Assembly (NCBI RefSeq): GCF_022458865.1
Contig: NZ_JAJNMU010000040.1
Coordinates: 1-59,637 of the forward strand
Length of the DNA stretch: 59,637 nucleotides
Source of the DNA: Paenibacillus periandrae
GTDB lineage: Bacteria > Bacillota > Bacilli > Paenibacillales > NBRC-103111
Direction of reading: 5' to 3'
The position numbers and the translations under genes are program-made. The notes under the pieces are model-generated. The model ran no database searches. It had not been told where the DNA came from and was given only the letters and a program-made list of their open reading frames with translations. Shown piece by piece: positions 25,315 to 34,486 of this stretch (position 1 is the first letter of the stretch; every line of letters begins with the position of its first letter).

Positions 25315-27075
25315 TTATTTATCATCCAATGGATAGAAGATCAGATCAATCGGGAATGCAGACCCGGCTGGTGGTGTAAATTCAATATCCAGTGCCGCTT
25401 CCTCACCCGTCGTTCGGGCCAGAATCTGCATCCCGTCAAACGCGGTAATCACACCTGATTGCGGTATCAGACTGATCTCACCATTGATTTTGATCGGTCC
25501 TTTAAATATACCGCCATACGCTAACAGCATGATTGCCATTTTTCTTGGCTTGTCCGCATGGATTTTGTAAACCACTCCATAGTTGCCTTCGTTTAATACA
25601 TTCTGCTTGCGCATTGGATCGTAGCCCGGCAGGAATGGATCCGTCGTGCCATCACCGATAATCAAGCGGTTCGGCTTGGTGAACGAGCTCGCATCTATAT
25701 TCCATTTGACCTCTGACACCGGGAACGTCCCTCTGACATGCCCTGTAAAAGGAAGCAGCGGCAGCTGACTGAGTGTCGTTTGCGATACCTGGCTAGTAGC
25801 GACAAAGGAAAATTCAATTTCGCCATTCGTTTCTACATCATAGAACAGATTGACACCTTGGCCTGGATAAAATTCCGGCATTTGCGAATAAATAAAAGTT
25901 TGGTTGGCGGGAATCTCCATCAAATCGCTCCGTGGATCATTCATCAGGAAGTCCACAGAGGCTTCATTGCCGATCAGGTTGGCATACACAGAAGGCCATA
26001 CTTCTCCCTTGTTGGTTGTTTTGATCGTAACCGGTTTATTGGTCGTATTCTTGGCCAGAATCGCCAGAGTAACCTTTTCCTTCGTTCCATTGATGTGATC
26101 CGCGTATAGGCGACCTTTGCCATTGACTTTATCCTGATACAGAATTCCTTTTTCTGTAAACTCCTCCGGACTGTCGCTCACCAGCAGCTTACGAGAATTG
26201 TCATTAGTGACCTGCTTAGGCAGCTGTGGCAAATTCCAAAAGTTGCCCCATAGCGTACTCCAATCGGTCTTAATAAAGCTCCCTACGGGTTTCATGTAGA
26301 TCGGGTATTCAATTTCACTCAGATACACCTTATCCTCAATCGTCAGGTTGCGCAGATACGTTTCGCTTTTATTGCCGTGTGCGTCCCATACCGTCAATGT
26401 GATCGGATAGGTACCTGGTGAGAAAAACACCGATTCGTTGCCCTTCCACTCATATTTCACTAAGCCTTCGGAATCCGGATCATAGCTTAGATCGATATAT
26501 TTCACCGGTTCACCCAGCTTATACGTCGGCTTGGCAAAATTGAATTTAGCAACTGGGTTGGAATTGCCCGTATTCGGTATGTAAATACCCGTTGGCGTTT
26601 TTGTATGAATAATCTCAACCCGGCGCAGCTCATCATTATAGGTATAACGAGCACCCATATAATCAGCCAGCCAAGTCAGCTTGATTAACAGCTTGCCTTC
26701 CTTGCTGATCGCTGCTACGGAATCGAATGGGTTCAATACTCCGTTAATCCAGACTGCTTTACGGTCACTGTCGAGTACAATGTTAAAGCCCGGCGTCGTC
26801 ATTTCAATCTGGCGTGTCACCGCGTTCCATTCGACCTTTAACCCCATTGCATCGGCGAGGGCTTTGGCAGGCACGAACATTTTGTCTTTGATAATGGTCG
26901 CAGGTGATTCCAGTATAATCTGCTTTCCATTTATAAAAGCTTCCGCTTTATCCACATAAAGCAGCATGTACGTCGTTGAAGTCGATTGCGCAGCAGATGC
27001 GGTCGACGAAATCAGAAGACTGAACAACAGGCTCAAAACGACCAGCAGCGATAATTCTCTTTTCATCAGTTTCAT
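25315..27075 (-). CDS. secreted protein with copper-amine-oxidase N-terminal-like domains and a PKD-like domain
   Basis: The ATG at 27075 follows AAGGAG. Residues 1-28 are a signal peptide (LSLLVVLSLLFSLLI, cut after STASA). Residues about 45-155 hold the stalk-domain pattern KQIILESPATIIKDKMFVPAKALADAMG and its partner, as in the copper amine oxidase N-terminal family, which occurs widely in Firmicute surface proteins without oxidase activity. Residues about 170-240 look PKD/Ig-like (PVAKFNFAKPTYKLGEPV...YDPDSEGLVKYEWKG...FFSPGTYPITLTVWD). The remaining roughly 340 residues I do not recognise; the W/Y-rich, beta-type composition suggests an extracellular carbohydrate or envelope role. No oxidase domain, SLH domain or anchor is present. 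Confidence 0.75.
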   Translation of the reverse strand: MKLMKRELSLLVVLSLLFSLLISSTASAAQSTSTTYMLLYVDKAEAFINGKQIILESPATIIKDKMFVPAKALADAMGLKVEWNAVTRQIEMTTPGFNIVLDSDRKAVWINGVLNPFDSVAAISKEGKLLIKLTWLADYMGARYTYNDELRRVEIIHTKTPTGIYIPNTGNSNPVAKFNFAKPTYKLGEPVKYIDLSYDPDSEGLVKYEWKGNESVFFSPGTYPITLTVWDAHGNKSETYLRNLTIEDKVYLSEIEYPIYMKPVGSFIKTDWSTLWGNFWNLPQLPKQVTNDNSRKLLVSDSPEEFTEKGILYQDKVNGKGRLYADHINGTKEKVTLAILAKNTTNKPVTIKTTNKGEVWPSVYANLIGNEASVDFLMNDPRSDLMEIPANQTFIYSQMPEFYPGQGVNLFYDVETNGEIEFSFVATSQVSQTTLSQLPLLPFTGHVRGTFPVSEVKWNIDASSFTKPNRLIIGDGTTDPFLPGYDPMRKQNVLNEGNYGVVYKIHADKPRKMAIMLLAYGGIFKGPIKINGEISLIPQSGVITAFDGMQILARTTGEEAALDIEFTPPAGSAFPIDLIFYPLDDK

Positions 27076-27124
27076 TTCTCTACTCCTTCAATTGGGTAAA
27101 ATAGCACGGGTCTACGCAGCAAAA

Positions 27125-27177
27125 AACCTTTCCACAGAAGAACTCGTCATAATAGACGCTCAGCTTCAGAAAAGGTT
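27125..27177 (-). terminator. terminator of the rapZ-yvcK-whiA-crh operon
   Basis: On the minus strand AACCTTTTCTGAAG pairs with CTTCTGTGGAAAGGTT around an inner CGTC/GACG hairpin, followed by TTTTTT. It lies 75 bases after crh and 50 before the next gene. Confidence 0.75.
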
Positions 27178-27211
27178 GCGCTTTTCTTGTTATGTTATAG
27201 GTCTTGGCTGT

Positions 27212-27246
27212 GTCACTGACAAGCTTCCTTAAAGGAAGCCAGTGAC
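27212..27246 (-). repeat. strong hairpin directly after crh
   Basis: GTCACTG + GCTTCCTT pairs with AAGGAAGC + CAGTGAC with a 4-base bulge and a 1-base loop closing. It begins five bases past the crh stop and no T-run follows, so it probably protects the mRNA end rather than terminating; the true terminator is further on. Confidence 0.6.
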
Positions 27247-27251
27247 AATGG

Positions 27252-27521
27252 TTATTGGTTCTCCAGCTCTTCTTTGCTTACCAATGTGACTAAAGCGTTT
27301 ACAGCCTGTTCTGCGTCCGAACCTTCGGCACTAATATAAACCTCAGTACCCGTACTGATAGCCAAACTCATAATGCCCATAATACTTTTGGCGTTTACTT
27401 TCTTCTCGTCCTTCTCAACAAAGATCTCGGAAGAGAACTTATTTGCTTCCTGAACAAAAAGCGCTGCTGGTCTGGCATGAAGGCCTGTTTTCAACTTCAC
27501 AACTACTGGGCGTTTCGACAT
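27252..27521 (-). CDS. crh: HPr-family protein at the crh locus, with both His15 and Ser46
   Basis: The ATG at 27521 is eleven bases after GGGGG. The 89-residue protein has KTGLHARPAALFVQEAN and VNAKSIMGIMSLAISTGTEV. Apart from one residue these stretches read like Bacillus subtilis Crh, and the gene is in the crh position after whiA. Crh differs from HPr by having Gln at position 15; here position 15 is His, the residue phosphorylated by PEP and enzyme I, and Ser46, the HprK target, is also present. It may therefore act both as PTS phosphocarrier and as CcpA corepressor, or be the only HPr. Whether a separate ptsH exists cannot be seen here. Confidence 0.88.
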   Translation of the reverse strand: MSKRPVVVKLKTGLHARPAALFVQEANKFSSEIFVEKDEKKVNAKSIMGIMSLAISTGTEVYISAEGSDAEQAVNALVTLVSKEELENQ

Positions 27522-27673
27522 TCCAACCAATACCCCCTAAATCTTAAATTGCAAATGACCATTTAATTCAATGATCATGAAAAAGCGATTTTTCAACCAT
27601 TATATCATTTTTAAATCCGTTACACTAGAACAATTGAAAATTTACATAAAATATCTACATGTAGCACGTCCGC

Positions 27674-28603
27674 TCAAGCTTTTCGAATTTTTTCAGCCAT
27701 TTCGTCAATTTTGCGAAGCCTGTGGTTGACACCGGATTTGCTTACAGTGCCCTTTAGCAGTTCCCCGACCTCGGTTAAGTTAATATCAGGGTTTTGCATC
27801 CGCACCTCAGCTACCTCGCGCAATTTTTCCGGCAGGTTTTCCAAACCGATTTCCTTTTGGATCAGACGAATATTCTCGATCTGGCGTACGGCAGCACCGA
27901 TAGTTTTATTCAAATTGGCTGTATCGCAGTTGACCAAACGATTCACCGAATTACGCATATCCTTCATGATCCTGACATCTTCAAAACGCAATAAAGCTTG
28001 ATGGGCACCAATAAGACTTAGCAATTCAATGATCTTCTCGCCTTCCTTGATGTACAGCACGAAGCCCTTTTTGCGTTCGATGCACCGTGCATTCAATTCA
28101 AAACGGTTGGCAAGATCACATAAAGCGTGACAATGCTCTTCGTACATTGATGAAATTTCCAAATGATAGGACGAACCCTCTGGATTGTTAACAGAGCCGC
28201 CCGCCAGGAAAGCTCCCCGCAGGTAAGCTCGCTGACAGCATTCATCCGGAATCAATTCTTCATCAATGCCAGGTGTAAACATAAAGCCTTCGGAAACGAT
28301 CCGCAGCTCGGACAGTATATCCTGGACCTGATTCGGAATCCGCACCATATACACATTGTTTTTTTTCAGCCGCATCTTTTTACGGACCAGCAATTCGATG
28401 TGCACGTTAAATTTCTTTTTGAGCAAAGAATAAATACGACGGGCAATAGCTGCGTTTTCAGTGCTGATGTCAAGGACGACTCGTTGATTCGTCAGCTGTA
28501 CGGAACCGTTCATACGAATGAGGGCAGAGAGTTCAGCCTTTTCACAACAATCATCAGACTGAATTAAGGTTAGTTCTTTTTTTGTTTGTGCGGCGAAAGA
28601 CAC
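27674..28603 (-). CDS. whiA: DNA-binding protein WhiA
   Basis: The 309-residue protein starts at a GTG; its AGAGGTGA ribosome site contains the stop codon of yvcK, so translation is coupled. It has an N-terminal LAGLIDADG-like part (LRGAFLAGGSVNNPEGSSYHLEI) lacking nuclease catalytic residues, and a C-terminal HTH with NPDINLTEVGELLKGTVSKSGVNHRLRKI. WhiA controls sporulation in actinomycetes and affects cell division and chromosome segregation in Bacillus. It is part of the conserved rapZ-yvcK-whiA-crh cluster. Confidence 0.97.
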   Translation of the reverse strand: MSFAAQTKKELTLIQSDDCCEKAELSALIRMNGSVQLTNQRVVLDISTENAAIARRIYSLLKKKFNVHIELLVRKKMRLKKNNVYMVRIPNQVQDILSELRIVSEGFMFTPGIDEELIPDECCQRAYLRGAFLAGGSVNNPEGSSYHLEISSMYEEHCHALCDLANRFELNARCIERKKGFVLYIKEGEKIIELLSLIGAHQALLRFEDVRIMKDMRNSVNRLVNCDTANLNKTIGAAVRQIENIRLIQKEIGLENLPEKLREVAEVRMQNPDINLTEVGELLKGTVSKSGVNHRLRKIDEMAEKIRKA

Positions 28604-28609
28604 GGGGAA

Positions 28610-29596
28610 TCACCTCTTCTTGTGCATCCAGCTCTCCACCAGCTGATAAATATGCTGACTGAGCTTTTCCGCATCGTGGCGCAGGTAAGTTCGGAATAAA
28701 ATTAATTGATCTGCGATGACTTTATACCCTTTAAGAGTCACCTCATCGAGATCAAGATGAACAACCTTGGCACCCTTTTCTGCATATCGATCTTGGACCT
28801 GAGGAGGAATCTCCCCGTTATTAACAATAACATAATCAAACAGATCTTGCTCAACATGATCGTGAAGCGCTTGAATATGATCACTGACACTGTAGCCGTC
28901 CGTCTCACCTGGCTGTGTCATCACGTTGCAAATAAAAATTTTCAGTGCTTTCGATTGAACTATCGTACGAGCAATTTCAGGCACGAGCAGGTTCGGCAAA
29001 ATACTAGTATACAAGCTGCCGGGACCGAGCACAATCGCATCCGCCTGCTTTAACGCTTCAATCGCCTCAGGCAGCGGGGATACATCGGCTGGTTCGATAA
29101 AGACGCGCTTGATGGTTTTGCCTGCCTTCGGAATTTTGGACTCTCCGACAACGATGCTGCCATCGGTCATTTCCGCCTTCAACACGATAGCGTGATTGGC
29201 TGCCGGCAGCACTCGTCCACGAACGGCGAATACACGGCTCAGCTCACGAACACCCGTTACAAAATCACCTGTAATGTCTTGCATCGCAGCCAAAATTAGA
29301 TTACCCAAACTATGGCCTGCCAATCCTTGGCCCTTCTGAAAACGATATTCCAGCATTTTGCCAAGCAGCGGCTCTACGTCTGCCAGTGCAGTCAGTACGT
29401 TGCGGATATCACCCGGGGGAACCATCGCAAGCTCCGAGCGCAGAATGCCTGAACTGCCTCCGTCATCTGCTACAGTCACAATCGCTGTAATATCTAAAGG
29501 CTTTTCCTTGAGTCCGCGCAGCATGACGGATAGACCGGTTCCGCCTCCGATGACAACGATACGAGGTCGATCATTTCCCCCGTAAACATAGGTCAT
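28610..29596 (-). CDS. yvcK: YvcK/GlmR-type gluconeogenesis factor
   Basis: The 328-residue protein of the CofD-like fold shows RIVVIGGGTGLSVMLRGLK, VTVADDGGSSGILR, PPGDIRNVLTAL, GHSLGNLILAA and LGPGSLYTSILPNL. Its ATG overlaps the rapZ stop (ATGA), and its own stop lies in the whiA ribosome site. YvcK binds UDP-GlcNAc and is needed for growth and cell shape on gluconeogenic carbon sources, linking central carbon flow to wall precursors. Confidence 0.95.
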   Translation of the reverse strand: MTYVYGGNDRPRIVVIGGGTGLSVMLRGLKEKPLDITAIVTVADDGGSSGILRSELAMVPPGDIRNVLTALADVEPLLGKMLEYRFQKGQGLAGHSLGNLILAAMQDITGDFVTGVRELSRVFAVRGRVLPAANHAIVLKAEMTDGSIVVGESKIPKAGKTIKRVFIEPADVSPLPEAIEALKQADAIVLGPGSLYTSILPNLLVPEIARTIVQSKALKIFICNVMTQPGETDGYSVSDHIQALHDHVEQDLFDYVIVNNGEIPPQVQDRYAEKGAKVVHLDLDEVTLKGYKVIADQLILFRTYLRHDAEKLSQHIYQLVESWMHKKR

Positions 29597-30492
29597 ATTT
29601 TCACCTCAACCCGATCCCGCTCAGCGTCTCGGTGATTAACTCGCACGATCTCCGTTTCACTATTCCCCATTACTTTACCCAAATATTCAGCGATAGCTAC
29701 TGATCGGTGCTTGCCACCGGTACAGCCAATTCCGAGCACGACCTGACTTTTGCCTTCCTTCTTATACTGCGGGATCAGAAAGTGAAGCATATCGAGCAAT
29801 TTAACCAGGAATTCCTGAGTTTCACCCCACTTCATCACATAGTCATACACTTCAGAATCCTGCCCCGTATTGGGCCGCAATGCCTCCACATAGTGGGGAT
29901 TAGGCAAAAATCTGACATCGAATATTAAATCGGCATCGATCGGTATCCCATATTTGAAGCCAAACGAAATCACATTAATCGAAATTCCGTCCTTTTCAGT
30001 ATGGGTAAACCGGGATACGATCTTTTCCTTCAATTGGGACGGCTTCAAACTGCTGGTATCGATAGCTTGCGTCGCCATACCCTTCAATTCCTCCAGCAGC
30101 TTGCGTTCCTGAAGAATCCCTTCCAGCGGCGCACCTGCAGGAGCCAAGGGATGCTTGCGTCGGCTTTCCTTGTAGCGTTGGACAAGTACTGAATCGGTAG
30201 CGTCCAGAAACACAATTTCGTATTTTAAAGCCTGATTTTCCCTTAAAAAACGCAGAGACTCCGACAAGGATGTGAAGAATTCCCGACCGCGCAAATCAAT
30301 GACCAGAGCAACCTTGCCAATACGACCTTTGGATTGCTCAATCAATTCTGCGAATTTGGGAATCAGAACCGGGGGCAGGTTATCTACACAGAAAAAACCG
30401 AGATCCTCCAGGCTCTGCACCGCAATCGTTTTGCCCGCTCCGGACATACCGGTAATGATGACCAGCTTGCCAAGGGAATGCAATTCTTCCAT
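29593..30492 (-). CDS. rapZ: RapZ-family nucleotide-binding protein (YvcJ)
   Basis: The ATG at 30492 follows GAGGAGG; an ATG seven codons earlier overlaps the glcK stop but lacks a site. The 299-residue protein has Walker A ITGMSGAGKT, a conserved VDNLPPVLIP stretch, LDATDSVLVQRYKESRRKHPL, and the C-terminal GCTGGKHRSV. In E. coli RapZ senses GlcN6P and controls GlmZ RNA; in Bacillus YvcJ hydrolyses GTP and affects competence. RNA binding here is inferred from the family only. Confidence 0.95.
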   Translation of the reverse strand: MEELHSLGKLVIITGMSGAGKTIAVQSLEDLGFFCVDNLPPVLIPKFAELIEQSKGRIGKVALVIDLRGREFFTSLSESLRFLRENQALKYEIVFLDATDSVLVQRYKESRRKHPLAPAGAPLEGILQERKLLEELKGMATQAIDTSSLKPSQLKEKIVSRFTHTEKDGISINVISFGFKYGIPIDADLIFDVRFLPNPHYVEALRPNTGQDSEVYDYVMKWGETQEFLVKLLDMLHFLIPQYKKEGKSQVVLGIGCTGGKHRSVAIAEYLGKVMGNSETEIVRVNHRDAERDRVEVKI

Positions 30493-30509
30493 GCGAGTTT
30501 CCTCCTCAT

Positions 30510-31460
30510 TCAAGAATGCAGGTTCAAGCCTGCAGCTCCGACTACACCAGCATCGTTGCCAAGGGTAGCTGGCACAATATCTACGCCCTCTCTGGCTGTT
30601 TCCTGCGTGTACTCATGATAATACTTACGTATCGCATCGAATAAAAATTCTCCAGCCTTGGATACGCCTCCACCAATAATAAATCGCTGTGGATTTAATA
30701 CAACAGAAACTGCTGCCATAGACTTGCCAAGATACATCGCAGCACGGTTCACAATCCGCAAAGAAACCTCATCGCCGGATTTGGCAGCATCCAGCACGTC
30801 TTTAGCTGTCAACGCTTCGACTAAAGCCAGCGAAGTATGCTCGCCGCGTTCGACTGCTTCCTTACCCATACGAATAATACCTGTTGCCGAAGAGACCGTC
30901 TCCAAGCAACCGTACATGCCACAGCCGCATCGAATCGCTTCCACATCCGGTACTACTTTTATATGTCCGAGCTCGCCAGCCATGCCATTAAAGCCTTGAT
31001 AAATTTTTCCGTTTATAATAATACCGCCGCCAACACCTGTGCCTAAAGTATAGCATACCACATTCGGAATACCTGCTCCCGCACCGCTCCATGCCTCGCC
31101 AAGTGCAGCTACGTTGGCGTCGTTGTCGATTTTCACCGTTTTGCCGAGTTTTTCTTCCAGGATCTTTTTAACAGGCACATTACGCCAGCCCAAGTTAGGA
31201 GACAGCTTGATAAACCCTTCCGGAATATCCATAAAACCGGCAATACCCGCTCCGATTCCAGCGACCTGTTCCCAATCATGTAACGAATCGGCAACAAGCT
31301 TACGTACATATTGCGCAATATTTTCCAAAACTACGTCCGAACCGTGCTCCGTTCCAGTCGGTCCTTCATACGTATGCAGCAGCTTGCCTGACTCGTCGCA
31401 AAGGCCCACCTTGATCGTGGTTCCTCCCAAGTCGACTCCAACATAAACGTTCTTTCCCAT
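30510..31460 (-). CDS. glcK: ROK-family glucokinase
   Basis: The 316-residue protein has the N-terminal phosphate motif GVDLGGTTIKVGLCDE, the catalytic IDNDANVAALGEAW, the ROK glycine loop YTLGTGVGGGIIINGKIYQG, the glucose-binding ELGHIKVVPD, and the zinc knuckle CGCGMYGCLET. It phosphorylates glucose with ATP. AGGTGACC precedes the ATG, and its stop overlaps the earliest possible rapZ start, so glcK heads this operon. Confidence 0.95.
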   Translation of the reverse strand: MGKNVYVGVDLGGTTIKVGLCDESGKLLHTYEGPTGTEHGSDVVLENIAQYVRKLVADSLHDWEQVAGIGAGIAGFMDIPEGFIKLSPNLGWRNVPVKKILEEKLGKTVKIDNDANVAALGEAWSGAGAGIPNVVCYTLGTGVGGGIIINGKIYQGFNGMAGELGHIKVVPDVEAIRCGCGMYGCLETVSSATGIIRMGKEAVERGEHTSLALVEALTAKDVLDAAKSGDEVSLRIVNRAAMYLGKSMAAVSVVLNPQRFIIGGGVSKAGEFLFDAIRKYYHEYTQETAREGVDIVPATLGNDAGVVGAAGLNLHS

Positions 31461-31556
31461 TACCAGGTCACCTCATAAACTATGATTGCATAAATCTTCA
31501 TACCAACTATAAGCCAAGCCTACCTACAGGTCAAGGCAAAGGAAATTAAAAAAAGA

Positions 31557-31593
31557 CTACAAAACGTGGGTCCTGAACGCCCACGTTTTGTAG
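31557..31593 (-). terminator. trxB terminator
   Basis: A perfect 14-bp stem (CTACAAAACGTGGG / CCCACGTTTTGTAG) is followed by TCTTTTTTTAATTT on the minus strand, right after the trxB stop. Confidence 0.93.
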
Positions 31594-31596
31594 AAA

Positions 31597-32544
31597 TTAT
31601 AGGGACTGGCTCCAATCGTGAACCATATGACCATCCAAAAATTTCTCACAATCAAGTGCTGCCATACAACCACTGCCGGCTGCTGTAATGGCTTGACGGT
31701 ATTTGCTGTCCTGTACATCGCCACAGGCGAATACACCCTCAACGTTGGTAAGGGAAGTGCCAGGTTTTACGATAATATAGCCGGTTTCATCTGTAGTAAT
31801 CTGCCCTGCAAGAAAGCCGGTATTGGGTCTGTGTCCGATCGCAACGAAAATACCGTCAGTCTCGATCACTTCTTCAGCACCAGTTTCATTGTCCAGCACC
31901 TTTAAGCCCGTTACACCACGATCACCAGAAATGACAGCTATCGGCGTTTTATTAAGTCCCCAAGAGACCTTCGCATTCTCGCGAGCGCGATCCTGCATAA
32001 TTTTGGAGGCACGCAGCTCGCTGCGACGATGTACAAGCTTCACATCCGTGGCAAAGCGCGTCAGGAAGTTGGCTTCCTCCATCGCAGAATCACCACCACC
32101 AACTACAATAATTTTTTTGCCGCGGAAGAAGAATCCATCACAGGTTGCACAGGTGCTGACACCGTGACCGATACTTTCCTTCTCATTTTCAATACCTAAC
32201 AGCTTGGCAGATGCTCCTGTCGAAATAATGATGCTTTCCGCTTCAATATCGCCCAGACCTTCAACCGAAAGCTTGAATGGACGATTTGACAAGTCGATGG
32301 AGTTTACCCAGCCTGTCTTGAACTCAGCACCGAAGCGCTCCGCCTGCTTACGCATGTTATCCATGAGTTCGGGTCCCATAATACCTTCAGGGAATCCGGG
32401 AAAGTTTTCAACCTCAGTTGTTGTCGTCAGCTGGCCTCCTGGCTCCGGTCCTTCAATAACCAGAGGATTCAGGTTCGCACGAGCCAAATAAATGGCTGCA
32501 GTCAACCCCGCAGGACCTGTTCCGATAACGATTGTTCTGTACAT
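31597..32544 (-). CDS. trxB: thioredoxin reductase
   Basis: The ATG at 32544 follows GGAGG by eleven bases; the longer open frame is not family-like. The 315 residues show the FAD Rossmann motif IVIGTGPAGLTAAIYLARA, the redox-active CATCDGFFF, the NADPH motif VVGGGDSAMEEANFL, and the C-terminal FACGDVQDSKYRQAITAAGSG. It reduces thioredoxin with NADPH. A long stem-loop terminator separates it from glcK. Confidence 0.97.
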   Translation of the reverse strand: MYRTIVIGTGPAGLTAAIYLARANLNPLVIEGPEPGGQLTTTTEVENFPGFPEGIMGPELMDNMRKQAERFGAEFKTGWVNSIDLSNRPFKLSVEGLGDIEAESIIISTGASAKLLGIENEKESIGHGVSTCATCDGFFFRGKKIIVVGGGDSAMEEANFLTRFATDVKLVHRRSELRASKIMQDRARENAKVSWGLNKTPIAVISGDRGVTGLKVLDNETGAEEVIETDGIFVAIGHRPNTGFLAGQITTDETGYIIVKPGTSLTNVEGVFACGDVQDSKYRQAITAAGSGCMAALDCEKFLDGHMVHDWSQSL

Positions 32545-32626
32545 AGTGGCATTATCCTCCTTCATTTTTGCTAACAGCAACACCAGCATTTTTTAAACCT
32601 AAAATATTTTTGAACAAAGTAAAATT

Positions 32627-34381
32627 TTATTTAGCTTTATTATCAAAGCTGGAGAACTTCGAAAAAATAGTTTCCATCTTTTCTCGCAAACCGCAGGCAT
32701 CGTCAATGATTTTTACGTTTTTACTAATGGTTGTGACCGATACACTGTAGCGATGCGACAGTTCCTGGTACGATATTGCGCGGCGATGCATTTTGGCCGT
32801 TAAGTATTCAAGAGCCGCTGCCCAGCCCTCAACCTTTGATATTTTGGGCGTATGATCCGGTGATACACGAGACAAAAATTCCACCCACAGCGTCTGCAAA
32901 TCATACTGCTGTACCATATCGTAGCGGCGATCCATTTGCTCCAGCGCCATATCCATAATTTGCTGCCATTTAGGTTCCCACACAGGCAAATTCGGAGAGA
33001 AAGGAGATGCGGGCACGATAAGTTTTCGGCCCTCCAGCACCGCTTCCACTGGCTCCTGAATGCCGATACTGCGAAGCACAAATATAGCTACTTTTTTCAA
33101 ATAATCGTCTTCGCCAGGCTCCTGTACGAACTCCAGCAAGGCTTCCTTCACTTCATTGTCGGCTATCAAGCCAAACGCCTGAATAACCTGAAGCTTCGTT
33201 TCCGTGTCTCCATGACGCAGTGCCCAGAAGAACGAAGATCTGACCAAAGGGTCGCGCTTTAAATGGTCCGGCAAGCCTTCCGTCGACTTTTCCAAGCCAC
33301 GGAACTGCTCTTCGAACGGAAGATGATAATGATAGCTTACGGATGGTTTTTCCTCTTCATGGCGCGACTTATCGAGCAGACTTAAATAGAACTTCGGTAT
33401 GTCCGATCCCGGATCGAATTTGTCCGCCTGCCTCCATTGCCGCTCAGCCTCGCCATACCGCTTCGTATGATAGGCCGCAACAGCCGTATAGTGAAATAAA
33501 CAAGGGTCGAGTCCAGCCTCACCGGTCTTCAACAATCGTTTGAACAGCCGATACGCCGTCTCATGCTCACTTAAGATACCCATTGTTGTGGCCAATTTAA
33601 ACACATGATCCTGATGAAAAGGATATGTCTTGCGCAGCACATCCAGCAGCTCGCCAAGCTTATCCAAATCACCGAAATGCTGGTAGAAAATAGCAAGGTT
33701 GCACAAGGCGTGCAAATTGCCATGATCCAGCTCCAGCACCTGCCGAATCATGTCAATTGATTTATCGAAATAACCCATATAATAATAAGCCAAAGCCAAA
33801 TTGTTGCGCGCCGCCATAAAATCGCTATGTTTTTCTACAATATTCTCCAATATACGGACCGCTTCTGTAAACTTGCCTTCTTCAAGCATTGCCCGTGCAC
33901 GATCATGCTCAAACATACCTTCACGGCTTTTGATTCCAGTCAGTTGGGTCGGACGATCCAGCTCATAGGTAAGCAGCTCGATCATCTCTTCGGATTCCTC
34001 CAGAAATTGTCCGGATTCATCGTGCTCCAAATAATGTATAATCGCTTTTTCAGCCGATTCATAATTTTCCATATTGGCAAAATTGTTAGCCATATAAAAA
34101 TAGCATTCCGTCATGGTCGGATCGACTTGATCCAGCACCTGCTGCAAAATAACATTCGATTCCTCGTAATTCCCCATCTCCGAGAGAAGCCCCGCCAAGT
34201 TGCAATGATTAACCGGGTTCTCCGGTTCATATTCAGCGGCACGACGAAAATACTTCAATGCCTTATCGTAATGATATCGGTCCAAAGACTGAACGGCTCG
34301 TTCGAAAAAGAATGTTGCATCCATTTTTATCGGTATCACTTTGTTAGGTTGGGTTTGGGCAGCACGTTTTTTCTTCTCCAC
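32627..34381 (-). CDS. TPR-repeat protein with C-terminal HTH-like segment
   Basis: GTG at 34381, eleven bases after GGAGG, is the likely start; a GTG four codons earlier touches the Shine-Dalgarno. The protein has about 584 residues with a basic N-terminus (EKKKRAAQ). Residues about 25-370 are TPR units such as ALKYFRRAAEYEPENPVNHCNLAGLL and YYMGYFDKSIDMIRQVLELD. A HEAT-like stretch follows, and near the end YQELSHRYSVSVTTISKNVKII reads as a helix-turn-helix. No signal peptide. A cytoplasmic scaffold or DNA-associated regulator is plausible but unproved. It sits between prs and trxB. Confidence 0.75.
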   Translation of the reverse strand: MEKKKRAAQTQPNKVIPIKMDATFFFERAVQSLDRYHYDKALKYFRRAAEYEPENPVNHCNLAGLLSEMGNYEESNVILQQVLDQVDPTMTECYFYMANNFANMENYESAEKAIIHYLEHDESGQFLEESEEMIELLTYELDRPTQLTGIKSREGMFEHDRARAMLEEGKFTEAVRILENIVEKHSDFMAARNNLALAYYYMGYFDKSIDMIRQVLELDHGNLHALCNLAIFYQHFGDLDKLGELLDVLRKTYPFHQDHVFKLATTMGILSEHETAYRLFKRLLKTGEAGLDPCLFHYTAVAAYHTKRYGEAERQWRQADKFDPGSDIPKFYLSLLDKSRHEEEKPSVSYHYHLPFEEQFRGLEKSTEGLPDHLKRDPLVRSSFFWALRHGDTETKLQVIQAFGLIADNEVKEALLEFVQEPGEDDYLKKVAIFVLRSIGIQEPVEAVLEGRKLIVPASPFSPNLPVWEPKWQQIMDMALEQMDRRYDMVQQYDLQTLWVEFLSRVSPDHTPKISKVEGWAAALEYLTAKMHRRAISYQELSHRYSVSVTTISKNVKIIDDACGLREKMETIFSKFSSFDNKAK

Positions 34382-34486
34382 TCGGCAAGGCACCTCCGGT
34401 TCCGTCTGGAATACGCAAAGAAATCAGCGTTAATCTACAAAAATTATAACATACTAGCGAACGAATACATACGGATTACAGCAATT

